Below, in pieces: positions 16,041-25,053 of a stretch of DNA of 64,000 nt. Origin of the DNA: Streptomonospora litoralis (GTDB lineage Bacteria; Actinomycetota; Actinomycetes; Streptosporangiales; Streptosporangiaceae); contig NZ_CP036455.1 in assembly GCF_004323735.1 (NCBI RefSeq), forward strand, positions 1,855,101-1,919,100, given 5' to 3'. Numbering within the stretch: the first letter of the stretch is position 1; each line of letters begins with the position of its first letter. Below the pieces are notes generated by a model, which saw nothing but the letters and a program-made list of their open reading frames with translations, was not told where the DNA came from and ran no database searches. A program made the translations under genes and the position numbers.

Positions 16041-19000
16041 CTATGGGTGCAGGGCGTCGTAGTTCTTGAGGGCCTTGCTGACCTCCCTGCTGGTGGCGCG
16101 GGCGTTCTTCGTCTCGTAGATGTTCCAGGTGTCGCCGCCGTCGCCGCCGCGCTGGCGCTCGCGCGCGGCCGCGATGATCGACCGGAGCATCCGGTCGGTC
16201 ATCACCGGCTCCGGCGCGCCCGTGCCGTTGTACACGGTGCTGATCCCGGGCGGCAGGTACCCGCCGGAGTCGTAGGAGACGATCCCGCCCGCGGCCTTGC
16301 CGTGGGCGGAGGCGTCGCCGGTGACCGGCTTGAACCCGTACCGGTAGGGGAACATGCTGCTGAACGCGCCGCGGGCGCCCCCGCCCACGCGCACCCCGGC
16401 GCTGCCGGAGCTTTCGACATTGACTCCCATCAACGTTCCGGCGGTGTGACCGACGGAACTGTGGGTGATGCCGACCATGTAGGGCGACCGCAGCCCCCGC
16501 ACCCAGCCCGCCGGGGCGTTGGACCCCCGGAACGCGTGCGTCGAATACCTGCGGAAATACGGGCCAACGCCTCGGATCTTGTTCTCGATCGCTCCGGTGA
16601 AACCGGAGCAGTCGTATCCGTAGGGGCCCGCACCGCCCCACCGGTACGGCTCGCCGGCCTGGGCCCGGGCGAAGCGCGCCGCGCGCCGCAGCCGTTCGGA
16701 GGCCGAGGCCAGCCCGGCCCAGGAGTCGGCCCCGCCGCGGGAGTTGTAGGCCTCGTCCTCCGACCCGAGCTTCGCCAGGATCTTCTTCTGGAACTGGGTC
16801 ATCATCCGGTAGGGGATGCCGGGCCACCCGGACTTGCCGAACTTGTCGGCGAGCTGGCCGGAGAGTTTGTTCAGCGGCTTGGTCGCCCAGGACTTGAGCC
16901 CGCCGACGATGTCGTTCCACTTGTCGCCGATCCAGTCGCCGACGATGCCGCCGACCGCGAACCCGGGTGCGCCCGGCAGCGACGGCGGGTTGCCCAGCCT
17001 CGTCGCCGAGACGCCGGGCACCTGGTAGTCGCCGTCGCGGAAGCGCCCCAGCGGTTTGCCCATGCGGGCGGCCTTGTTGACCGCGGCCAGCCGCGCCCGC
17101 TCGTAGGGGTCGCGCATCGCCTCGGAGACGTAGACGCCCTCACCCCGGCGCATCGGCACCAGCTGGTCGTCGCCCTGACGCCAGGACGACTGCCCGGGCA
17201 GGATGCCGCCGCGCGCGAAACCCTTCGGGTGCCATTTGCTGAGTTCACCCAGACCGGGAACCTTCTTCGCGACCTTATTCCACAGGCCGACAATTCCCCG
17301 GTTGTAAACCGTGTTGATGATGAACGACACGGGTTTCTTCGCGACGGACTGGAGTTTCGTCCAGACGTGCTTTACCCCGTCTCGCGCGCGACGGAAAGCG
17401 GCGACCATTCGCGACCGCAGCGCATTCGCCGCGTCGACCACCCGGTCACGCAATGCCCGCGCCCGGTTGACGATCCAATCGCGAATGTTGGAGAACAGCG
17501 CGACCGCGCGGTCGCGCAGCCGCGTCACAGTCGAGACCACCGCCGTGCGCAAAAGCAGCCAGGCACGCTGCGTGCGCACCCGCAGGGTCCGCCACTGGAT
17601 CTGGATCCACCGGACCACGTACTGGATCCTGGCGTTCACCCAGGCGATCGCGGTCCGTAGCGCATTGGTGATCGCCGCCTTCAGCAGCAGCCAGGCACGC
17701 AGCGTGCGCACCCGCAGCGTGATCCACTGGATCTGGATCCACCGGACGACATAGAGGATCCGCGCCACCAGCCACGTGACCGTGGAATTCCACAAATTCG
17801 AGATCGTGGACTTTATCCAGCGCCAAGCCGCCTGCGTTCCGGCGACAATCTGATCCCAGTATTTAACGATGAGACCGACGGCAAGACCAATGGGCCCGGT
17901 CAAAATTCCGAGCAAAAGCATCCAATTGGCCTTGATCCAATTCAGGCCAATTGATATCCATTCTCGGATTTTCGCTATCGCGCCTTGTATCCAGGAAACG
18001 ACCGCCGACCAGATGGCGAGCGTCCACTTTTTCACGGTCGACCAGTTGGCGATCACGAGCGCGACCAGGCCGATGACCGCGGCGATCACCCACCCGACAG
18101 GGCCCATCGCGATGAACCAAGCGGCCGCCATCCGCGCGGCCTGGATCATGGACTGCACGCCCATCAGCACCCAGCCGGCCACCACCCGCGCCGCCTGGAT
18201 CGCCGACTGCATCGCCATCCGCACCAGCGAGGCGATCATCCGCGCCGAAGCGGCCGCGGCCTGGGCCGCCATCCGCGCCAGTGACGCCGTCATCGCCGCG
18301 GCCGAGCGGGCCGCCGAGGCCGCCATCCGCGCCAGTGCGGCGCCGGCCTGCGTCGCGCCGCGGCCCAGCGAGGCGGCCGCCGAAGTGACCGCGCGCCCGG
18401 CCGAGGCCGCGCCGGAGCGCACCGCCGACCAGGCGCGTTTCGACCCGGAGGCGACCGCGCTCGCGCCCTTGCGGGTGGCGTTGGCGGCGCCGTTCCAGGC
18501 CGTGCGCAGCGCCCCGCCGACCGAGCCGGCCTTACCGCTGAACGCCGACTGCGCCACCTGAGCGGAGCGGAACCCCTGGGCCATGCGCCGGGTCGCGCCG
18601 ACCGTGGCCCCCACGCCCTTGGACAGCAGCTTGACCCCGCCGACGGCGGCCTTCGCGGCCGGCGCCAGCGACGACACCCGTGCCAGCACCGGACCCAGCA
18701 CGATCGACCAGGCCAGGGTCTGGGTCACCGTGGACTGCACCGGCCCCGGCAGGCTCGAGAACGTGTCGGTGATCTGGCCGACGACCGCGGCGACGCTGGG
18801 CAGGATCGTCAGCAGATCGGTGAAGATCTGGTTGAGCAGCGAGAAGGTTTGGTTGAGCTGCTGCTGGCCCTGGGCCGAGGTCGCCCAGGTCGCGAACTTG
18901 GCGGAGAGCTGCTCGATGGTGTCGAGCAGGCTGGCGCCGTCATCGGAGGCTGCGCCGAAAATCCCGCCCAGCGCCACCCCGAGGTTGGTGCCGATGTCGC

Positions 19001-19934
19001 GCAGCTGGCCCAGCACGTCGACCGACCGCTGCACGATGCCGTTCATGCGGGCCGCGCCCTCTTCGGAGGCGAGGAACGCGGCCGCGGACTTGAGCCCGCC
19101 GGTGGCCCACTGGCCGAACTGCGAGACCAGCGGCAACCCGATCTTGACCAGCTCGGCGATGACCGTGACCAGCGGCGCCACCGACCCGCGGAACGAATCG
19201 GTCGCATCGGCCGTACCGGCGAAAATGTCGCGGACCTGGCCGCGGAACATGGGCGTACTGGCGGCCTTGGTGGCCTCCTTCGCCAGGGCGTTGATGGACC
19301 CGGCCACGTTGGTCATGCCGCGCCGCAGCGTGGGCATGCCCTGGTCGGCCAGGGTACTGATCTGCGACCCCAGCCCCGCGAACAGCCGGTCCTGGACGGC
19401 ACGCCGCACCGGCTGGAAACTGGTCGCGATCCCCGCCCACGAGCGCACGAAATCGCGCGCTTTGGGGGAGAGCCCCTCCATGGCGTCCGACAACTTCTCG
19501 GCGTCGCCCTCGGCGACCGCGGTCATCGCGTCGCCCACCCCGGAGACGCCCACGGCCAGGGTGCCCATGGCGGCCCCGGCCACCCCGGCGGCCGCGGGCA
19601 GCGCCAGGATCGCGCCGGAGGCCGGCGCGAGTGCGGCGGTCAGCGACACCCCGGCCGAGCCCAGGCTGGAGACCAGCATGGCGGCGGCCGATTTACCGAC
19701 GCCCCGGACGCTCTTGGTGATGGCCTTGTCGGCCGCCTGGCCGAACCGCTGCCCGAACGTGGTGCCGGCCTGGGAGCCGGCCTTGGCCGCCGGGCCACCC
19801 ATGGACTTGCCCAGGGTCGGGCCGGCCGCCAACCCGGCGGCCTTCGCCGCGGCGTTCGTGTCGGTTTTCAACCGCCGGCCGAACGACCGCATGCTGGGGA
19901 GGACGTCGATCCAGACCGCGCCCGCAGTCGCCAT
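16041..19934 (-). CDS. Tape measure protein with NlpC/P60-like domain
   Basis: The 1,297-residue protein is Ala-rich and helical, sets tail length and is the longest gene of the phage. The region at about 480-640 is dominated by Ala-rich helices, and about 735-793 holds two copies of a 44-residue unit (YVVRWIQIQW, LRVRT-RAWLLL) repeated at DNA level from 17554 and 17686. Near the C-terminus, GYDCSGF (Cys at about 1107) and a His in THSSVGH at about 1155 fit an NlpC/P60 peptidase that could open the wall during DNA injection. Confidence 0.9.
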   Translation of the reverse strand: MATAGAVWIDVLPSMRSFGRRLKTDTNAAAKAAGLAAGPTLGKSMGGPAAKAGSQAGTTFGQRFGQAADKAITKSVRGVGKSAAAMLVSSLGSAGVSLTAALAPASGAILALPAAAGVAGAAMGTLAVGVSGVGDAMTAVAEGDAEKLSDAMEGLSPKARDFVRSWAGIATSFQPVRRAVQDRLFAGLGSQISTLADQGMPTLRRGMTNVAGSINALAKEATKAASTPMFRGQVRDIFAGTADATDSFRGSVAPLVTVIAELVKIGLPLVSQFGQWATGGLKSAAAFLASEEGAARMNGIVQRSVDVLGQLRDIGTNLGVALGGIFGAASDDGASLLDTIEQLSAKFATWATSAQGQQQLNQTFSLLNQIFTDLLTILPSVAAVVGQITDTFSSLPGPVQSTVTQTLAWSIVLGPVLARVSSLAPAAKAAVGGVKLLSKGVGATVGATRRMAQGFRSAQVAQSAFSGKAGSVGGALRTAWNGAANATRKGASAVASGSKRAWSAVRSGAASAGRAVTSAAASLGRGATQAGAALARMAASAARSAAAMTASLARMAAQAAAASARMIASLVRMAMQSAIQAARVVAGWVLMGVQSMIQAARMAAAWFIAMGPVGWVIAAVIGLVALVIANWSTVKKWTLAIWSAVVSWIQGAIAKIREWISIGLNWIKANWMLLLGILTGPIGLAVGLIVKYWDQIVAGTQAAWRWIKSTISNLWNSTVTWLVARILYVVRWIQIQWITLRVRTLRAWLLLKAAITNALRTAIAWVNARIQYVVRWIQIQWRTLRVRTQRAWLLLRTAVVSTVTRLRDRAVALFSNIRDWIVNRARALRDRVVDAANALRSRMVAAFRRARDGVKHVWTKLQSVAKKPVSFIINTVYNRGIVGLWNKVAKKVPGLGELSKWHPKGFARGGILPGQSSWRQGDDQLVPMRRGEGVYVSEAMRDPYERARLAAVNKAARMGKPLGRFRDGDYQVPGVSATRLGNPPSLPGAPGFAVGGIVGDWIGDKWNDIVGGLKSWATKPLNKLSGQLADKFGKSGWPGIPYRMMTQFQKKILAKLGSEDEAYNSRGGADSWAGLASASERLRRAARFARAQAGEPYRWGGAGPYGYDCSGFTGAIENKIRGVGPYFRRYSTHAFRGSNAPAGWVRGLRSPYMVGITHSSVGHTAGTLMGVNVESSGSAGVRVGGGARGAFSSMFPYRYGFKPVTGDASAHGKAAGGIVSYDSGGYLPPGISTVYNGTGAPEPVMTDRMLRSIIAAARERQRGGDGGDTWNIYETKNARATSREVSKALKNYDALHP

Positions 19935-19943
19935 AGGGAGGGC

Positions 19944-20417
19944 TCACCTCCCCGGCATCACCTGCGCCACCAACGCCTTGTGGGCCTCGCGGGCCTCAGC
20001 GTTGGGGTCCTCGTCCCGGCTGTGCTCGGCCGTCTCCGGCCGCGGCAGCGGTTTGGGCTTCTTCACGGACTTCGCGCCCGCGGCCGCGGCCACCTGCGCG
20101 TTGCTGACCTGCAGCGCATCGGCGATGAACGCCAGCAGGTGGGTCTCGTCCGACCAGGCGTTGCCGTTGAGGGCCCGCCCCAGCGCGCTGGTGGGCGGCA
20201 GAGCGTCGATGAGCACCCGCAGCTGGCGCAGACTCACCCCCGCCGCCAGGTCCACCTCCGCGCCGCAGGCCGCGCACGTCTCGGCGTGCAGGGTGGCGAG
20301 ATAGTCGCCCAGGTAGTCGCGGTGGTACTCCGCGATCAGGCTCGCCTCGACGGTCTCTGGATGGTCCCCGAGCAGGCTCAGGACTGTGTAGGTCCCGCCG
20401 GCGGCGTAGGCCCCGCC
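19944..20417 (-). CDS. Tail assembly chaperone, frameshift extension (T part of GT)
   Basis: This frame continues from the upstream chaperone if ribosomes slip back one base on the GGGGG run (minus strand, 20420-20416): a Gly codon re-pairs on GGG and translation goes on with GGC at 20417. The joined product would be about 270 residues. This extension is charged and helical, with a CAAC pair, and ends 9 nt before the tape measure start. A G/GT pair at this exact place is a near-universal feature of long-tailed phages; the slip site itself is inferred. Confidence 0.7.
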   Translation of the reverse strand, partial: GGAYAAGGTYTVLSLLGDHPETVEASLIAEYHRDYLGDYLATLHAETCAACGAEVDLAAGVSLRQLRVLIDALPPTSALGRALNGNAWSDETHLLAFIADALQVSNAQVAAAAGAKSVKKPKPLPRPETAEHSRDEDPNAEAREAHKALVAQVMPGR

Positions 20418-20755
20418 CCCGAGATCTCGTCCTGCATCGTCAGCTGCACGTCGGTGAACATGATCATGACGTCGCTGGCGGTGCCGCCGGCGGCCTGGAA
20501 CTGTTCCCACTGCTGCTCGCCCAGGACGGCCTGGGCTTTGCCGATGTTGGTCTCGGCCGCCGCGTCGACCGATGCCTGCCATTCATCGCTGGCGAACAGC
20601 GGGTGCGGGAAGGTCCAGACCTTGTCGAACGCCTCGAACGAGGCGTAGACGACGCCGTCCTCACCGGTCTCGCAGTCGGTGCGCTCGATGAATTTCTTCT
20701 TCGTCGCCTCGAGCGTCCGCCGCGTCTTGCGGTTCTGCTGCTGCTTCTGGGCCAT
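20378..20755 (-). CDS. Tail assembly chaperone G
   Basis: The 125-residue acidic protein begins with a basic helix (MAQKQQQNRKTRRTLEATKK) and includes WTFPHPLFASDEW. It occupies the slot between major tail protein and tape measure. It coats the tape measure during tail assembly in the G/GT model. Its last 12 codons overlap the shifted frame, as expected for a programmed frameshift. Confidence 0.75.
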   Translation of the reverse strand: MAQKQQQNRKTRRTLEATKKKFIERTDCETGEDGVVYASFEAFDKVWTFPHPLFASDEWQASVDAAAETNIGKAQAVLGEQQWEQFQAAGGTASDVMIMFTDVQLTMQDEISGAGPTPPAGPTQS

Positions 20756-20793
20756 GCGGCCCTCCTTCCGCGGCGAGCCTGGTGAACCTGAAA

Positions 20794-20836
20794 GGGAGCG
20801 GGGCGGCGGGGCTCACCAGACCGCCGCCCCGCTCCC
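20794..20836 (-). terminator. Strong hairpin after the major tail gene
   Basis: A perfect 16-bp stem (GGGAGCGGGGCGGCGG with its complement, 11-nt loop) lies just after the major tail protein stop. It probably lets that gene be transcribed more than the downstream chaperones. Confidence 0.75.
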
Positions 20837-20854
20837 GTCTGCGGGGTGCGCCGG

Positions 20855-21493
20855 TCAGGACCCGGAGGCCAGCAAACGCCAGCCCGGGCCGTCGACCCAG
20901 TTGCGCACCGAGGTGTTGATGGACGAATCGCGGTAGGCGGTCATGGTCACGCCCCGCTCGGTCGCGTTCTCCCGGTTCTGCGTCTCGTCCTCGCGGCCGG
21001 TCAACTTCGCCCGGGGATAGAGCTTCACCACGTAGATCGGCTGGCCCTGGTAGGTGTCCTGGCCGATCACCAGCAGCCGCCGGTACAGCCCGAGAGGGTT
21101 GGGTGGTTTGTCCCACTCCCAGGCCTCGCCGACCTCCGGCAGCGTCCCCAGCTCCAGACCCTCGAACAATTCGACGGCCGTGGGGTTGGTCTCCTGCATC
21201 ATGAAGCTGAGCTGGCTGGTGTCGGTGGTCTCGTCCGACCGGGTGGGCTCCACGCTCTGCCAGGAGTTGACGTCGGAGACCTCGGTCTCACGCGGCATCG
21301 TGGTGCCGTCGGGGTTGATGTAGCCCACGTCGCCGAAACCCGTGGGCAGCGTCTGCAGCGCCCCCGTCGAGTTGTTGAAAAGGTCGGTCATCGTGGGCAG
21401 GTCGACGCTCTCCGCGGCCGCGAACACGCTGCCGAAAAGCGCCTTGCGGATGAGCTCGTTACGCCAGGTCGCGATTTCCTCGACGCCAGGCAT
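20855..21493 (-). CDS. Major tail (tube) protein
   Basis: The 212-residue protein starts PGVEEIATWRNELIRKALFG and has a polar beta-rich body (TDTSQLSFMMQETNPTAVEL, then IYVVKLYPRAKLTG), fitting a siphovirus tube subunit. Its position before the chaperone pair, a strong GGAGGCGGG site and its own terminator fit a highly expressed structural protein. Confidence 0.8.
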   Translation of the reverse strand: MPGVEEIATWRNELIRKALFGSVFAAAESVDLPTMTDLFNNSTGALQTLPTGFGDVGYINPDGTTMPRETEVSDVNSWQSVEPTRSDETTDTSQLSFMMQETNPTAVELFEGLELGTLPEVGEAWEWDKPPNPLGLYRRLLVIGQDTYQGQPIYVVKLYPRAKLTGREDETQNRENATERGVTMTAYRDSSINTSVRNWVDGPGWRLLASGS

Positions 21494-21512
21494 CCCGCCT
21501 CCAATACGAATG

Positions 21513-21536
21513 GCCCCGCCGGCGTCGCCGCGGGGC
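21513..21536 (-). terminator. Hairpin upstream of the major tail gene
   Basis: GCCCCGC and its complement frame a GC-rich loop between the connector gene stop (21563) and the major tail start. It could end the head-completion transcript or be part of the tail gene leader. Confidence 0.45.
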
Positions 21537-21562
21537 TGGTGGGATCAGGTACAGGTGCGGCC

Positions 21563-21988
21563 TCAGGCGGGGGCCTGGGCGCGGGCAGTGAGCCTGTAGG
21601 TGGTCACGGTGCGTCGCACCGCCTTGTTGGAGTAGGGGACCTCGCCGGGGCCGGCGTCGGTGTCCGCGGTGTCGACGACCGCGCCGCCCCCATCGGGCAG
21701 CGCCACATAGGTGCCGCCGAGGGCGTGCATCGCCGCACGCATCCGCCGGGTCAGCACCCAGGCGGCGCCGCGGTCAGCACCGAAACACTCGACATCGACG
21801 TCGGCCTCATCGGTGACGCGGTCGTCGCCGCCGCCCGGCACACGCCGCACCGCTATCAGCGGCACCACGTCGGCCAGGTCCGCAGGCAGCTCGTTGCACA
21901 GCCGCACGTCGGCCAACTCGCCGGCCAGGTAGACGGTGACGACCAGCTCGGCATCGGGCCAGTCGCCCTGCTCGGTGCCGTTGCCCAT
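21563..21988 (-). CDS. Tail terminator / completion protein
   Basis: The 141-residue protein contains DAELVVTVYLAGEL, then a region with VLTRRMRAAMHALGG, and ends in a VRRTVTTYRLTARAQ strand, a layout typical of phage tail-terminator proteins. Its order, after the HK97 gp10-like gene and before the major tail gene, supports this. The ATG overlaps the previous stop (TGATG). Confidence 0.65.
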   Translation of the reverse strand: MGNGTEQGDWPDAELVVTVYLAGELADVRLCNELPADLADVVPLIAVRRVPGGGDDRVTDEADVDVECFGADRGAAWVLTRRMRAAMHALGGTYVALPDGGGAVVDTADTDAGPGEVPYSNKAVRRTVTTYRLTARAQAPA

Positions 21989-22320
21989 CAGCCGCGGACC
22001 CGCACGCGGGCGGCGCGGCCGAGGATGCGCAGCCGATCGGTGCCGGCGTCGCCCCACTCGAGCGCCTCCGGCGAGCGCCCCTTGTCGGGGTGGTCGCCGA
22101 TGATGCGGGCATAGGGGCGCCGGTCCGGCCCCGACCGGGTGCCCTCCTCGACCCGGATGGAGTCGGCGAAGGCGGGCGCGACATTCAGGCGGGCGAAGGC
22201 GCGCGCCTTGCCGGCACGCCCCTGGGCCACGGAGGCGAGGTGGCGGCGCACCTTGTCGGAGCGCATCACCTCGCCGATCCCCTGATACGACAGCTCCATC
22301 CGGACGCGTTTGGCGGGCAT
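21988..22320 (-). CDS. HK97 gp10-like head-tail connector protein
   Basis: The 110-residue protein is basic and rich in Ala/Arg helices (VRRHLASVAQGRAGKARAFA), with PYARIIGDHPDK and EWGDAGTDRLRILGRAA, close to the pattern of HK97 gp10-type proteins that join the head to the tail terminator. Stops and starts overlap on both sides. Confidence 0.65.
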   Translation of the reverse strand: MPAKRVRMELSYQGIGEVMRSDKVRRHLASVAQGRAGKARAFARLNVAPAFADSIRVEEGTRSGPDRRPYARIIGDHPDKGRSPEALEWGDAGTDRLRILGRAARVRVRG

Positions 22321-22652
22321 CAGCCACTCACCTCCCGGATCGTCATCTCGACATGAGCGAGCCGGCCGGTCGGAGATCCCCAACGCTTCGGCTTGCCGTC
22401 GATCTCGTAGCGGACGCCGGCGACCTTGACCTCGTCGGTCTCCACGACGTCCATGTCGCTGGGCCCGTCGATCCACCACTCCGAGGTGGTGGTATCGCGG
22501 TTGTCGAGGTCCTCCTCGCGGGATCCCGGCTGCATGTGGCAGTCGGGGTAATCGACCTCGGTCTCGCTGTAGACGTCGTTGCCGCGCTCGTCGGTGCCGG
22601 TGACGGTGCGGCGCACGACGGTGACGGTGACCGGGGCCCAGGAGGCTGGCAC
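22320..22652 (-). CDS. Head closure / head-tail joining protein
   Basis: The 110-residue protein is beta-rich with VTVVRRTVTGTDERGND, then EWWIDGPSDMDVVETDEV, and ends VEMTIREVSG, resembling stopper proteins that close the portal. The gene order adaptor, stopper, gp10-like, terminator is the usual one. The start is a GTG. Confidence 0.65.
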   Translation of the reverse strand: MPASWAPVTVTVVRRTVTGTDERGNDVYSETEVDYPDCHMQPGSREEDLDNRDTTTSEWWIDGPSDMDVVETDEVKVAGVRYEIDGKPKRWGSPTGRLAHVEMTIREVSG

Positions 22653-22673
22653 GGCGGCGCCCTCCTCCCCGCC

Positions 22674-23285
22674 TCACCACGGCAATTGCACCGTGGCGGC
22701 CCGTGTGCGGTACCGGTTGAGGATGCGGCGGTCGTCGCGGGTGAGCGTGACCGTGCCGGTCATCAGCGCATCCGCATACGAGATCGACTCGCCGCCGGCC
22801 TGCTCGCTGCGTACGCCGGGCTGCTGGGGCACCAGCAGCTGGCGGATCACCATGCCGCACACCACCGCGACCACATCGCCCGGCGTCGTGGCATACCCGT
22901 GGGTCCAGGTGACCTCGGCGGTGGTGGCGGCGGCGTCCAGGTCGGCCCACCATTCGGGGGCGTTGAGCAGGACGTCGCCGCCGGTCAGGTTGATCGAGTC
23001 GATGCCGTCGAACATGTAGGGCACCTGCGCCGGCGGCGACTGGCCCCACGGGTCGACGATGCCGACCGCGCTGACGCTGAGGACCGGGCGCTGCGGTAGC
23101 CGCACCCGCCCGTTGATGATCCGCAGGATCTGCGTCGACTCCTGCTGCCCGAAGTCCTGGCGGGTGTAGTTGCGGACGATCGCCGAGGCGTCGTCCAGCA
23201 CTGCCTCGACGCGGTCCTCTTCGGCCGTGGTGAGGGCGCGGCCCAGCCGCGCCTCGATATCGGTCTGGGAGGCGAGCGCAGCCAT
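22674..23285 (-). CDS. Head-tail adaptor protein
   Basis: The 203-residue protein starts with the classic adaptor helices (QTDIEARLGRALTTAEEDRV, then LDDASAIVRNYTRQDF) and continues with VLSVSAVGIVDPWG, as in gp6/gp15-type adaptors that bind the portal ring. It follows the major capsid gene. Confidence 0.75.
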   Translation of the reverse strand: MAALASQTDIEARLGRALTTAEEDRVEAVLDDASAIVRNYTRQDFGQQESTQILRIINGRVRLPQRPVLSVSAVGIVDPWGQSPPAQVPYMFDGIDSINLTGGDVLLNAPEWWADLDAAATTAEVTWTHGYATTPGDVVAVVCGMVIRQLLVPQQPGVRSEQAGGESISYADALMTGTVTLTRDDRRILNRYRTRAATVQLPW

Positions 23286-23300
23286 CCGCGCTCACCCCCT

Positions 23301-24245
23301 TTAGGAGCCCTCCGGCTCGATGACGGCGAAGGGATAGCGGGTGCCGCTGGTGCCGTTGAGCGCGGTGACGGGGTTGGCCGTGGCGAAGGCGACCCGCATG
23401 GTGACCCGCATGGCCTGCGCATCCTGCTGCATGAGGTTGAGCACGACCGCGCCGGAGTCGTCGGAGATAACGCCCTCGGTGAACATCTTGAAGGTGATGT
23501 CTGACCGCAGTCCGAGGATCGCCTTGCCGAAGTCGCCGCCGAGAATCTCGGCCTGGGAGTCGTCCCACGCCCCGTTGTCCAGCTCCGGCATGGGGTAGCC
23601 ATACAGTCCCGTGGAGATGGGCCCCGACAGATTCTGCTGGTAGATCGGGGTGTTGTCGTCGGCGCGCAGGCCCAGCAGCCGCCACTTCAGGCCCGGGCGG
23701 GCGACGAAGCCCTTGACGGTGTACCCGTCGGTGGCGACCTGTTCGCCGAGTTTGGTGACGTCGTGGGCGATGTCGGGGCCGGTGCCCAGGGTGAGGTTGT
23801 TGCCGGCCGCCACAGCGGCGGGCACGATCCCGGTCGGCCAGGTCGTCGGCTTGTTCGCGCCGAACAGCGCCGCGCCGTCGATTTTGGCGCCGATCGCCTC
23901 GACCAGGCGCGGACGCACCTCGTCCCAGACGGGCACCTGCGCGTCGTCGAGGTAGGCCTCGGGGATCGGCACGATCACCGCCAGCTCCTCGGCGGTGAGC
24001 GTGACGCCCTTCCACTCCATGGAGCTGGTCTGCTTGAGGCCGGTGTCGCCGCCGCCGACCCAGTAGGCCTGGGGCAGGACGTCGAGCACCGGCATGCGCT
24101 GCGTCTTGGCGGACATGGTGACGCGTCGGGCCATCTGCAGGATGGCCGACTGCGTGGGCAGCTCCTGCATGATCGCCTGGCTGACCGGTTCGGGAACCAG
24201 CGGGTCCGACGGGGACCCGCGGCTGATCATGTCGTCGTAGGGCAC
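23301..24245 (-). CDS. Major capsid protein (HK97 fold)
   Basis: The 314-residue protein has the features of HK97-type capsids without a long delta domain: N-terminal QAIMQELPTQSAILQMARRV, then GLKQTSSMEWKGVTLTAEEL and VIVPIPEAYLDD of the E-loop and spine, IDGAALFG, and a C-terminal AMRVTMRVAFATANP strand. Assembly is presumably guided by the separate scaffold gene upstream. The GTG start follows GAGGAG. Confidence 0.85.
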   Translation of the reverse strand: MPYDDMISRGSPSDPLVPEPVSQAIMQELPTQSAILQMARRVTMSAKTQRMPVLDVLPQAYWVGGGDTGLKQTSSMEWKGVTLTAEELAVIVPIPEAYLDDAQVPVWDEVRPRLVEAIGAKIDGAALFGANKPTTWPTGIVPAAVAAGNNLTLGTGPDIAHDVTKLGEQVATDGYTVKGFVARPGLKWRLLGLRADDNTPIYQQNLSGPISTGLYGYPMPELDNGAWDDSQAEILGGDFGKAILGLRSDITFKMFTEGVISDDSGAVVLNLMQQDAQAMRVTMRVAFATANPVTALNGTSGTRYPFAVIEPEGS

Positions 24246-24311
24246 GGGGACTCCTCACATTCGGGCAGCACCCGGCCCGTGCCACAGGGACGCCGGCGCT
24301 GCGAGGTGGAT

Positions 24312-24956
24312 CTACTGGCGCCCGGCCGCGCGACGCAGCCAGGCGTTGGGGTCGGCCTGCGGCGGTGCGCCGCGGCTGCCCTGTTTGAGGTCGGCCGGGG
24401 GCGGCGAGCTGGAGGCGGGCGCGATCTTGGACCACCGCTCCACTGCGGCCTTGATGGCCTTGGAGTCGGGGCGCCCGGACTCGTCGAGGAACTTCGTGAG
24501 CTTGAGGTCCTCGATGAAGTCGTCGATGCCGGCGACCTTGCCGGCCGCTGCGGCCTTGAGCTCGGCGCGCGCGAGGTCCTCGCCCATCTCCTGGCGGACC
24601 TTGGTCTCGGTCTCGTCGCGGGCCTGGGCGACGGCTTTCTCCTGCTCGCTCATCTGGGCGCGCTTGAGTTTGTCCAGCTCAGCCTGGGCCTTCGCGTTCT
24701 GCTTGGCTCGGTCCTCCCATTTGCGGCTCGCTTTGAGCCGCTCGGTGACCTGGCCCGGGGTGAGGCCCTCGTCCTCCAGCTCCTTGAGCAGCGCCGACCA
24801 GCTGCTCTCGCCCGTGCCGGACTGGTGGCCGCCCTCGCCCCCGCCCTGGTTGGCGGAGGAGGTCGACGACTGGTCGCCTCCGGCCTGCTGCTGGTCGCCT
24901 CCGGTCGTGTGGGTCGGCTCCTGGGTGTCGCCCGTGCCGGGCTGGTCGTCAGACAT
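24312..24956 (-). CDS. Capsid scaffolding protein
   Basis: The 214-residue protein has a disordered Gly/Gln/Ser-rich N-terminus (1-50), a long charged helix (about 60-130) and a basic C-terminal segment, the profile of phage scaffolds. It directly precedes the capsid gene in the transcript. Its GGGAG ribosome site is embedded in one of the three palindromic start-associated elements. Confidence 0.75.
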   Translation of the reverse strand: MSDDQPGTGDTQEPTHTTGGDQQQAGGDQSSTSSANQGGGEGGHQSGTGESSWSALLKELEDEGLTPGQVTERLKASRKWEDRAKQNAKAQAELDKLKRAQMSEQEKAVAQARDETETKVRQEMGEDLARAELKAAAAGKVAGIDDFIEDLKLTKFLDESGRPDSKAIKAAVERWSKIAPASSSPPPADLKQGSRGAPPQADPNAWLRRAAGRQ

Positions 24957-24965
24957 GCGTCCTAC

Positions 24966-25003
24966 TCCCGTGTCGGGTGTGGGTGATCGGCCCCGTGCCG
25001 GGG
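24966..25003 (-). promoter_or_regulatory. Paired start-associated palindromes, scaffold gene
   Basis: TCCCGTGTCGGGT (24966-24978) ends 9 nt before the scaffold ATG and, read on the minus strand, contains the GGGAG ribosome binding site. CCCCGTGCCGGGG (24991-25003) lies 25 bp further upstream. The same pair occurs before two other genes. Confidence 0.65.
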
Positions 25004-25007
25004 CATG

Positions 25008-25037
25008 AAAAAACCCCGCACCGTCCGGTACGGGGTT
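25008..25037 (-). terminator. Rho-independent terminator before the scaffold gene
   Basis: Read on the minus strand, AACCCCG and CGGGGTT flank a 12-nt loop and are followed by a run of T (AAAAAA on plus at 25008-25013). It follows the small Cys protein stop, so the scaffold gene may need its own promoter. Confidence 0.75.
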
Positions 25038-25053
25038 GATCGGAATCCGCGCG

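Noticed and set aside
14191-16920. Very long minus-strand frames such as this 909-codon one
   Set aside because: Arg/Gly/His-rich translation and overlap with well-supported tail genes in another frame show it is a high-GC shadow frame.
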